DNA from: Cyanobacteria bacterium SZAS-4
GTDB taxonomy: Bacteria > Cyanobacteriota > Vampirovibrionia > Obscuribacterales > Obscuribacteraceae
Length of the DNA stretch: 64,000 nucleotides
Reading direction: 5' to 3'
NCBI GenBank assembly: GCA_018266255.1
Contig: JAFEAT010000015.1
Coordinates: 124,001-188,000 of the forward strand
The notes beneath the pieces are model-generated. The model did no database searches. It was not told the origin of the DNA and was given only the letters and a program-made list of their open reading frames with translations. The position numbers were made by a program, and so were the translations under genes. Position 1 is the stretch's first letter. Each line of letters starts with the position of its first letter. Positions 35,221-43,800 of the stretch are shown in pieces.

Positions 35221-36891
35221 ATGCCGGAAAAATTTCCAGTCGAAAAACTGTCGGCGACGCAACAGCTCAAGTACAAAATGTATCAACTTATCTCGGGTCA
35301 ATTGGTGACGCGCAGAGACATTTTGACTGCTGGCGCGGCCGGAGCGACGGGTATAGCACTGGATCGATTTTTCGCCATGTCGGGCGGCAAATCTGCCGCT
35401 GGCGCTGGAGTCGGCTCTCAAGCTTGGCCCGAGCCTGTTATAGCAAATGCGCAAAAACTCAAGGGTGAGTTTAAGACGCTTGGTGACTATGTCTATCTCG
35501 CTCCAGAAAAATTAGGCGGTGGCACTCACGCAGTTGATTTCGCTACTGGACAGACGCTCGCTTGGATCGCTTACTGGAACTACGGCGACTCATGCCCTAT
35601 TTCTCACCACTTAGCCGCGTATCCATCGCCTGATCCGCACAAGGGCTTTGAGTTCGTAAACTCAACGCAAGGCGGCTCTAACGTAATGATTTACGGATTG
35701 CCAACCACAATTCAAGAGCGCGGTCTACTGGAGAAATGGGGACAAGGAAACCACATTTATCGCGTGCAATATGACGGCAGTCAGATGGTTCTTAAAGAAG
35801 ACATTTCTGCTACAACCGGAATCGGATTGGGAGTGCACATCACGGTTTATCCTGATGCGAAAGGATTCGCCGCAGCTGATGGACAGAAAGATATCGCTGC
35901 ATTTTTCGACAGAGCTGGCGCGAACGAAAAAACCGAAGTGCTAAGCGCGTTTCGCGCAGACTGGATCGCGGCGCAGAAAGACGGACCGCTCAACGAGAAC
36001 TGGTCGAAAGGCGGCACTCTGCGCATTTCGAGATTGGTGAAAGCGAAAGAAACAGGCAGATATGCCTACGAAGGAGCAACCGGAAACAAAATTGATTGGG
36101 AAATGGTTCCCATGGCTGAGGACCTAGTATCAACGGGACAGATACCTGGCGCAGATCCAAAAGCTCTGACCGGATTGGATGCTGTTGTTCATCATCCTGG
36201 CAATATTTACTCGGCATTGATCATTCGCATGTTATCCACTGCCGTGATCATCGACAGAAGAACATTCGAACCAGTCGCATGTCTCCACATGCCGGAAGGT
36301 TCCGACGACAATTTGAAGATCACAAAAGTGCACGGAACACCAGACACGTGGGAAGTCAAATTCGACGACATCAAATGCGTCGGACACGAAGCAGGATTCT
36401 CGCCAGACGGCAAAATCTTCACCATGATGAATAACATTCAGCAGAACAACATGGCGGTGTTCGACACATCACATGCAGATCCAAAAGAGTGGAGACGTTT
36501 CACATTTGTGAAAGATCCAAATTGGGTTGGACAATTCCCAAGCCCATTCCACTTGTGCTTTTCGATGGATGGCTCGAAGATGTTCGTGTCTGTGCTTAGC
36601 CCCAAACCAGCCAACAGCGGCGTTTGCGTTGTTGATACGAAGACCTGGAGAATCATCAAAAAGTTTGAAAATGTTGGACCTGACTGCCAGACAATGTCGG
36701 TTTCTTACGATGGTAAATACGTCTTTCAAATCTACAGTGGATTTCAGCGGCTCACCAGCGGCGTATATATTTTCAGGCAAGACAACCTTGAATTCGTTGG
36801 CCGTCAGCCAAACTTTGGCGGACACCATGACTGCGTGATTATTCCGACCAAGTTGGAGCACTTGCGAAACAGCCGATGCACAACGCTGTAG
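35221..36891 (+). CDS. Tat-exported beta-propeller protein with NosZ-like histidines
   Basis: ATG at 35221 follows AGAGG and gives 556 residues. A twin-arginine signal (TRRDILTAGAAGATGIALD) is followed by a repetitive beta-propeller. Blocks such as CPISHHLAAYP (His129/130), LGVHITVYP (His206), VVHHPGN (His324/325), GHEAGFSPDGKIF (His389), SPFHLCFSMDG (His444) and FGGHHDCVI (His535/536) resemble the copper-Z histidine blocks of nitrous-oxide reductase. The CuA cupredoxin domain of NosZ is absent, and one of the expected ligands between 444 and 535 appears replaced (GPDCQT). It may be a copper or other redox protein of the periplasm. It heads an operon with an FtsX-type permease and an ATPase. 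The NosZ relation rests on remembered motifs and needs a profile search. Confidence 0.65.
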   Translation: MPEKFPVEKLSATQQLKYKMYQLISGQLVTRRDILTAGAAGATGIALDRFFAMSGGKSAAGAGVGSQAWPEPVIANAQKLKGEFKTLGDYVYLAPEKLGGGTHAVDFATGQTLAWIAYWNYGDSCPISHHLAAYPSPDPHKGFEFVNSTQGGSNVMIYGLPTTIQERGLLEKWGQGNHIYRVQYDGSQMVLKEDISATTGIGLGVHITVYPDAKGFAAADGQKDIAAFFDRAGANEKTEVLSAFRADWIAAQKDGPLNENWSKGGTLRISRLVKAKETGRYAYEGATGNKIDWEMVPMAEDLVSTGQIPGADPKALTGLDAVVHHPGNIYSALIIRMLSTAVIIDRRTFEPVACLHMPEGSDDNLKITKVHGTPDTWEVKFDDIKCVGHEAGFSPDGKIFTMMNNIQQNNMAVFDTSHADPKEWRRFTFVKDPNWVGQFPSPFHLCFSMDGSKMFVSVLSPKPANSGVCVVDTKTWRIIKKFENVGPDCQTMSVSYDGKYVFQIYSGFQRLTSGVYIFRQDNLEFVGRQPNFGGHHDCVIIPTKLEHLRNSRCTTL

Positions 36892-36898
36892 AAGATCA

Positions 36899-38149
36899 AT
36901 GTCCGAAGTAGCTGCCGTCACCGCATCTGGTGCTGCTAGACGAAAAGGAGCTGCGTGGTTATTTATCAAAATGGCGCGTCAGAATCTGATGCGCCGTCCA
37001 ACTCGCACGCTCATGCTTATCCTCGCCGTAGCCCTTGGAACAGGCGCCGTGTTCGCCTCATACACTGTGGCGCACGGCATCGAAACAAGCATGCAGCGCA
37101 GTTTCTCGCGCATGGGTGCGGATCTGATTGTCGTGCCGGAAGACGCGATGGTAAACATTACTAGCGCACTACTGACGGTGCAACCAACCGAATCGACATT
37201 CGACGAAGCGCTGCTCAAAGATATTGCCCACCTCGATGGTGTTGCGCAAGTTGCGCCGCAAACCATCTACAAAGTGTCGATGATGGCAGGCATGCCGATG
37301 CACAAAGTCAACCTGATTGCTTTTGACCCAGCGCAAGACTTTACTGTCATGCCCTGGATACAAGAGCATTTGGACAGACCAATGCAGACAAACGATTTGA
37401 TTTGCGGTGGGCGAATAACAGACAAACTGGGCGACGAAGTTGAGCCGTGCAGCTCTGCCACCACGGTTTACGGCAAGCTAGCAAGAAGCGGTGTTGGTCC
37501 GTTTGACGAATCATACTTCACAACATATTCAACGGTCGAAGCTCTGGCGAAAGCGGAAACATCTTGCATGCCATATCAAAAGAATAGACTCTCAGCGATT
37601 CTAGTGCGCATCGGATTTGGTGCCACTCCTGAACGGGTCAAATTCGCCCTGGCACAATTTCCAGGAATCAAAGTTGTAACTGGTGCAAACATTGTCACCT
37701 CAACAAGACAAACAACCACAGCATTATTGAATGGCATGACTGGATTCACGGTCATGATGGTGCTTGGCTCGCTAATTTTGCTTGGATTGCTGTTTTCCGC
37801 AATCATCACCGAACGACGTCGCGAAGTTGGACTGCTGCGAGCAATTGGTGCCAAACACGGCGACATAGTCACAATGCTCGTCGCGGAGGCTGCGTTCGCT
37901 ACTACCATCGGAGGTCTGAGCGGAATTCTCCTCGGAGGCGGGTTGCTCCTGATCTTCCAACATTCACTGGTTTACTATCTGGAGACACTGCACGTAGAGT
38001 TCTCTTGGCCAGCGACTACAGAAACATTAACTGTAGCGGCTGTGTGTGCGTTGATTGCAGCCGCTGTAGGAATCATCGGTGCATTGATTCCAGCGTGGCG
38101 GGCTGGAGGAGAACAACCTTACTCACTTATCCAGGGTGAGAGCGAATAA
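36899..38149 (+). CDS. ABC transporter permease, FtsX/MacB/LolC-like
   Basis: This 416-residue permease has the MacB/LolC topology: one membrane helix near the N-terminus (RTLMLILAVALGTGAVFASY), a ~220-residue periplasmic domain, and three helices in the C-terminal FtsX domain (VMMVLGSLILLGLLFSAIIT; TIGGLSGILLGGGLLLIF; LTVAAVCALIAAAVGIIGAL). The ERRREVGLLRAIGAKHGDI coupling helix and PAWRAGGEQPYSLIQ end are typical. These systems are mechanotransmitters acting on periplasmic substrates rather than classic importers. It begins 7 bases after the propeller gene and overlaps the ATPase start by one base. Confidence 0.9.
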   Translation: MSEVAAVTASGAARRKGAAWLFIKMARQNLMRRPTRTLMLILAVALGTGAVFASYTVAHGIETSMQRSFSRMGADLIVVPEDAMVNITSALLTVQPTESTFDEALLKDIAHLDGVAQVAPQTIYKVSMMAGMPMHKVNLIAFDPAQDFTVMPWIQEHLDRPMQTNDLICGGRITDKLGDEVEPCSSATTVYGKLARSGVGPFDESYFTTYSTVEALAKAETSCMPYQKNRLSAILVRIGFGATPERVKFALAQFPGIKVVTGANIVTSTRQTTTALLNGMTGFTVMMVLGSLILLGLLFSAIITERRREVGLLRAIGAKHGDIVTMLVAEAAFATTIGGLSGILLGGGLLLIFQHSLVYYLETLHVEFSWPATTETLTVAAVCALIAAAVGIIGALIPAWRAGGEQPYSLIQGESE

Positions 38150-39582
38150 TGCTGAAGGTCGATCATCTAAGCAAAAAATTCTCTGCTGATCGCAGCGTAG
38201 AAGCTGTTAGCGATGTTTCGCTCGAAGTCGAACAAGGACAATTTCTTGCTGTAGTCGGTCGATCTGGTTCTGGAAAATCTACGTTACTGGGAATGATTGG
38301 GGGAATCAACAAACCAACGTCTGGAACCATCTTAATCAACTCGATCAATCAGTGGGCTTTAAATGATGATCGCCATTCGGATTTTCGCAATCAGACAATT
38401 GGTTTCGTCTTTCAATTTGCGAGTTTGCTTCCGACGTTGAGAGCAATCGATAATGTCGCTCTTCCAGCGCTGATTGGCGGATCCCTGAGCTACAAGGAGG
38501 CTTATGCACGAGCGCATACATTACTCAATCATGTTGGATTATCCGAGCGCTTCGATTCATTTCCTGGACAACTATCGGGCGGCGAACAACGCAGAGTTGC
38601 AATCGCTAGAGCACTAATTAATTCACCATCAGTGATACTAGCTGACGAGCCTACGGCGGATCTGGATCAAGAAACAGAAGAAGAGATATTGAATCTGTTG
38701 TTGGAGATACACAAGGCTTTCAATCTGACGATGGTTGTTGTTACGCACAGTGGTTCCATTGCGGAACGGGCTGACAAGGTTCTGCGGATGAATAAGGGGT
38801 TGGTTGAATCTGTAGAGGTGAGCCGGTCGGAGACCGGCGCTCCAATCGGCACTGCGCTTAAGTTGTCGGCTAACGACTCCGAGCCGGCCCCGCCTGTTTC
38901 TGCCGTTGAGACGATTTTTCAAACTAGCAATGAACCCAGTGCCGAAGAGAAGATCCGGCTCGGTGAAGGAGTCGAACGGCTGATTGGTCGATACGTGCTC
39001 TGGCTTATTCCCATACTTTTAGTTGCCTGGGGCATCAACGCAGCTGTCGCCACATACGAAAGAACCGTGCTTGACGCAAAAGAAAACCAACGCATCGAGC
39101 TCGAAGACTTAGCCATGAAAGGTTTGCGTGCAGATGTGAAAAACGTGACCGATGGTCCGGGCAAAGGCTACACCGTCACGCTCTATCTAAACAATACGAT
39201 CGGACCAGACAAACCGATTTATGTGATGGCACCCGCGGTGCGTGGTTTTGTGCAAGTTGGAAACAGCTGGCAAGAAGTCGCGATGAAGCCAGCGAATTCA
39301 AACAATCCCAAAGTACTCAAAGTCACGGGCAATCAAACATACGACTACATCATCGAGCCCGACGTCACCGGCTACGCACAACTACTTCCGTACTACATGC
39401 ACGTGCGAATTACAAACGACATGATCGTCAGCCCAAGCGATCAACCCAAAACAGATTTGATCGAACGCAACGACAGCTACTACGTCTACCTGAAACCCCA
39501 TGGATTAGATGATGCAAAAATTCTCCAGAAAATGAAATTCCCAGGCAAACCGCCTGTGTGGATTCCGATGCCGCCACACTAA
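38149..39582 (+). CDS. ABC ATPase (LolD/MacB-like) fused to a membrane-anchored C-terminal domain
   Basis: Residues 1-~225 form a LolD/MacB-type ATPase with Walker A GRSGSGKSTLL (37-47), signature LSGGEQRRVAIARAL, Walker B VILADEPTADLD and H-loop VVVTHSG. The family usually ends here at ~230 residues, but this protein is 477 long. After a Ser/Pro/Glu-rich linker a membrane helix at ~283-303 (VLWLIPILLVAWGINAAVAT) is followed by a ~170-residue beta-rich domain (GYTVTLYLNNTIGPDKPIYV; VRGFVQVGNSWQEVAMKP) that would lie in the periplasm. That domain could touch the permease loop or the Tat propeller. It overlaps the permease gene by one base. Confidence 0.88.
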   Translation: MLKVDHLSKKFSADRSVEAVSDVSLEVEQGQFLAVVGRSGSGKSTLLGMIGGINKPTSGTILINSINQWALNDDRHSDFRNQTIGFVFQFASLLPTLRAIDNVALPALIGGSLSYKEAYARAHTLLNHVGLSERFDSFPGQLSGGEQRRVAIARALINSPSVILADEPTADLDQETEEEILNLLLEIHKAFNLTMVVVTHSGSIAERADKVLRMNKGLVESVEVSRSETGAPIGTALKLSANDSEPAPPVSAVETIFQTSNEPSAEEKIRLGEGVERLIGRYVLWLIPILLVAWGINAAVATYERTVLDAKENQRIELEDLAMKGLRADVKNVTDGPGKGYTVTLYLNNTIGPDKPIYVMAPAVRGFVQVGNSWQEVAMKPANSNNPKVLKVTGNQTYDYIIEPDVTGYAQLLPYYMHVRITNDMIVSPSDQPKTDLIERNDSYYVYLKPHGLDDAKILQKMKFPGKPPVWIPMPPH

Positions 39583-39851
39583 GCTCTCGATCAACACGCT
39601 GACCCATCGCTTAAACGATTTTGAAACACTTAAAAGCTATATTCGCTCTGTACCGCACAGAGAGAACGCTCAAGTTTTGCTCAAAAGCGCGAAATAGACT
39701 TCTGTCATGCGAGCGCCACGGGACGTCGCCTAAACTGCAAGGACTTTCTATATAGATGTACGGCAATCGAATTTGAAATCCTACATCTTTGACCCAAAGC
39801 TGACACACATGTTTTGCCATAATCACCAAGTAACCGAGGAGCACCGCGAAA

Positions 39852-40115
39852 GTGAAAGACCTAACCAGCGTTCCAACCACCTTCAATATCGCCGAAACCA
39901 CCATCCAGTGGCAACGAATCGAACCAAGAAAGGATGAAATCACAATCCTTCCAGACGGAACGCGCGTTTTCTCCAACGAATCCGGTCAAATCGAGTACGC
40001 GCAGTACAAAAATGGGTCGACCCTTGGTCGCTTCAACACCTTTGTACTTGTGGCCAATTCATCCGACGGACATTGGTTCAAAGACAGAGACGGACGCTGG
40101 CATAGAATCGATTGA
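39852..40115 (+). CDS. Small protein with YD-repeat-like strands
   Basis: This is an 87-residue protein starting at GTG 39852, with GAGGAG ten bases upstream. It contains EITILPDGTRVFSNESGQIE and YAQYKNGSTLGRF, which look like YD/RHS-type beta strands similar to those in the giant protein downstream and in the gene at 54833-55441. There is no signal peptide. The function is unknown and the gene call is moderate because of the GTG start and small size. Confidence 0.5.
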   Translation: MKDLTSVPTTFNIAETTIQWQRIEPRKDEITILPDGTRVFSNESGQIEYAQYKNGSTLGRFNTFVLVANSSDGHWFKDRDGRWHRID

Positions 40116-40190
40116 TTGCCAAAAAGCATCAATTTAAGCACCGGCTCGTAAGGGCCGGACTGAACCCGATATCTATCGACGTCTCCTTCA

Positions 40191-40398
40191 AGATTGCCCA
40201 TGCAATCACCTTTTGCCCAATCCACAAACGATTCTAGATTGCGAAAGCAGTCACCACGCCGCTCTTTGCCCAGCCCATAAACGTTCTAGATTGCGAAAGC
40301 AGTCACGCTTTTGCCCGACCACCGCTTTTTGCCCAACCCATAAATTGATTCTAGATTGCCCAGCAATCCTGCCTTTTGCCCACCTCATATTCGATTCT
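40191..40398 (+). repeat. Four imperfect stem-loop repeats
   Basis: Four units at 40191-40235, 40236-40287, 40288-40352 and 40353-40398 each begin AGATTGC and end near GATTCT or GTTCT. Each starts with a small hairpin: GATTGC-CCAT-GCAATC, GATTGC-GAAA-GCAGTC (twice) and GATTGC-CCA-GCAATC. Each also carries one or two TTTTGCCC blocks. Unit lengths of 45, 52, 65 and 46 rule out a CRISPR array. Confidence 0.75.
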
Positions 40399-40438
40399 CA
40401 AAGGTTTATTCGCGACAGGGGCGAGTTGACCGAATGCA

Positions 40439-40489
40439 CACCGAACGCTTGTTTCTCACAGGCGGGCGTTCGGTGCTGCCTTCGGCACC
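40439..40489 (+). promoter_or_regulatory. Two mutually exclusive hairpins in the leader of the giant gene
   Basis: CACCGAACGC (40439-40448) pairs with GCGTTCGGTG (40466-40475), and GGTGC (40472-40476) pairs with GCACC (40485-40489). The two stems share bases 40472-40475, so only one can form at once, as in attenuators. No T-run follows the second, so a classic terminator is not shown. Confidence 0.4.
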
Positions 40490-40853
40490 ATTTAATCTTC
40501 AACATTAAATCGACAAGTTGCCAGCGCCTCTAGCTGTCCACTTGTCCAAAACCATTTGCTTCCGTATAGCTAGAGACTGCCCCGAATACTCGCGCTGACG
40601 CCAAAGCTTATCGCTCCGGCTGAAATGCTCTGAACTGAAGAAAATTTTGTGACCGGCTCCGCCGCCACAAGAATTTCACAAGTTTTCCCTATAGTCCAAT
40701 AGCCCCTTGACATACCCGCCCATCAAATCCCCGAAAGGGTGGGAAATTCGAAATTCACCCTCACGGCGTGGACGAGAAGCAAATGCACCAACAAGTTCTT
40801 TGAGCCTGTCGTGGTCGCATGCGCCAACCTGATTTTTTAGAGGTCACCTTACT

Positions 40854-43800
40854 ATGCCAGTCGTCGATACCAATGACCACACCAGTAAACCCAACGACAA
40901 GAAGGGCGATCAAACTGGAGACCAGACCCAACAAAACAGTCAGAAGACCGATGAGCGCATGCGTTCAGAAGTTGGCGACACATCGAATAAGTCGTGGTGG
41001 CAGGCAGTAGCCGACAAACACCGAGCGGTTTTGCCAGCACTCGCAATCGATGGACCGCTTAGCGCCGACGCTTCCGGCAATCCAACAGCCGCAGCCACAA
41101 CAGATGCGCGTGCGCAGCCTGCTCCGCCAAAACTCGATCAGGAGACAGTTGAGAAATACGCACAGGAATTGCATAAGGCAATCAACCGTGACGACAACGG
41201 CGTGCTCGGAATTGGTGGCGGCGACGATCCAGACAACAAAAAAATCACCGATTTACTAGACAGTTTGACCGCAGCTGACCGTAAGGCGATTGAAGATGCT
41301 TACGTAAACACTGATGGAAACAAGAAACACAAGAGTCTCAGAGACGAATTGCAAAGCAATTTAGATGGAGACGATTGGAGAAAAGCAGAGGCAATTCTCA
41401 ACCGTCGCGATGGTCGCACCAATGACGCAGGCAATTTGATGGTCGCTCTTTCGGCTATCAACGACGATCGCGGCGATGCTGAACGCAGAGTGATGGAAAC
41501 TTTTTCGACGTTGAATAAAGACCAACAAAAACTACTCGAAGATGATTTCAAAAAAGACTATGGCATGACCGTCGACGAAGCCCTGAAAAAATACGACGTG
41601 TCAGGCGACGCGATGAAAGCAATTGGATTCTTGCGCAAGCCAGTCGAAGAGCGCACCGCGAAAGACATCGAAGACTTCGCTCACTTCGCTATCGACAAGA
41701 AAAATCTCGACTATTTCGGCATCGCACTGAGAGGCGACACACCAGCCGCCAAAGAAGCCCGCGAAACACTTAGTAAAGACGAAGATTTCAAAAAGCAGAT
41801 AAACGATGCCTTCAAACCACACAGAGATGGTGGATTCCTGGGCGGACTAAAAAACGCTGTCAGCTTTATCCCAGGCGGAGACCTGCTGGTCGGTGGCTTC
41901 AACCTGGTTGAAGGTCTGGCTAAAGGCGATTTGGATTTCGACAGATTGACCGAAGGCACCACAATCGACAAATTGCGCAGCGCCGTTTCGAGCAAAGAAA
42001 TTAACAGCGAACAGTTGCAAGCGATGGACATTCTGCACAGCGGTCACGTTTCGCTCGCAACAATCGCAGCCGACAACACTGGCTCGATCTTCGGATGGTT
42101 CGACAACGAGAAAGCGATTGGCAACGCCGCAGACAATGCTACAGACGGAGAAAGACAGCTCTTCTCCAAGGGCTACGAGATCGCAAAAAATGGTGGCAAC
42201 GCAACCACAGACGAAGACAAAAATGCGCTCAACTTCTACAACCAGGTACACAAAGCATTCGACGATGCAAGTGGTGGAAAAGACGCGGCAAAATGGGAAG
42301 ACAAACTGCTGAACGGAAAGGGCGGTTCGATCATCTCGGCAGTTGCAGACGGCGACGGTGAGAATGGCAGATTTGCAGCAGTTGAAGGGCTGAGCAAAGA
42401 AGACTGGGAAAAGCTCAAAGATCCAAAATCAGGACCTCAGTTCCGCAAAGAAATTGAAGAATACCTCGGCAAGTTTACTGACAAAGACGAAACTCCAAGA
42501 CTTCTCGAATTACTCGACAAAAAAGTCGCGGCAGACACTTTCGAAGATTCGCAAAAAATCAACCGCTCTTTGTTTGATGTAATCCAGCAGAACAAAGGCC
42601 ACGACTTCCTTGTCTTCGGCACCGATTATGATGGTAAGAATGTCACCGCCGCGATCGCAGGACTGAGCGCAGACGAATCTGCAAAATACAAAAACGATAG
42701 CGGCTTCCGCTCTGATGTCGATAAATTCGTCAACGACAATCTAGATGGTGCAGAAAAAGCATACGCAAAGAGATTGCTCAGTCAGGTTGCCGAAACAGGC
42801 AATCCACCAAAGCAAGACGCTGTCACCACTTTACTAAGCGACAAGGTGAATGGAGTCGAAGCGAAAGATGCAATTGGCGACGTCGAAGCAGCTTTGAAAG
42901 ATGACAAACTGCGCCAGAGACTTGCAGACAACAAAGACTTGACCGATGAAGAAAAATCCATCAAGTCTATAATTGATGGCTATGTTCAGCAGTCTTTACT
43001 AGCCAAATTCGGACCCGCAGCTGGTGAGGGCGGAGTTCAGCAATACCAAAAGGATTACCTCGATACTCTCTACAGCACCGGACGACTCTCGGTAGAACAA
43101 AAAGCTGAATTGGGATTGCGCACCAAAGACTTTTTCATCGACGCAGCAACAGCAAGTCCTGAAGAACGTCAAAAACTCTATGACAGCAAACTCGTTAACG
43201 ATGACGATAAGAAGCTCATCGACACACTCGTCAAGCAAGGCGGGAAGATGGATCTCGCAGACGAAATACGCTCTTTCGTTCTGAAAGATGGCACTGACGT
43301 CGAATCATTCGGCGACAAATTGAAAGCGCTAACTCCCGAACAGAAGCAGGAACTGCGTGACGAATATACTAAAAAATTCGGTTCAACCATCGACGACGAT
43401 CTGCTCGGCAAAGTAAGCGAAGCCGACAGAAATAATTTCCGCACCTACCTGACTGCCACCAATGTCGATGGCAGACAAGATTTCTATGACAACCTGGAAC
43501 GCGCACTCAAGAGCGAATCAGGCTCTTCACCAGATGGTTCGCAAGAAGTGTTGGACCGCTCCCTCACAGATCAAGCAGCGATGCTCAGCGATTTCCAATC
43601 GAAATTCGAACAGCTGCCAGCCGATAAACAAGAATTGGCGAACAAGTATTTCAGCGAAGCGTTGAAAGACTATCAGACTTCTAAAGAAGAATTCGCTGAG
43701 AAGCTATACCAGGTTGCTGTAATTGTCGGTGGTATCGCAGTCGGCGTAGCCACCGGTGGGGTCGGACTGGCTGCTCTCGCCACTGTTGCCGTTGTCGGCG

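Larger units (their letters stand above)
40116..40853. other. Long leader/intergenic region with repeats and hairpins
   Basis: About 740 bases separate the small gene from the giant FHA gene. They hold a four-unit stem-loop repeat array (40191-40398), two overlapping and mutually exclusive hairpins (40439-40489), and a further stem pairing TTTTGTG near 40645 with CACAAGAA near 40666. No convincing ORF is present. The giant gene has AGAGGT nine bases before its ATG. Confidence 0.6.

Noticed and set aside
40191..40398. Possible CRISPR array
   Set aside because: Units differ in length and sequence, there are no uniform spacers, and no cas gene is present.
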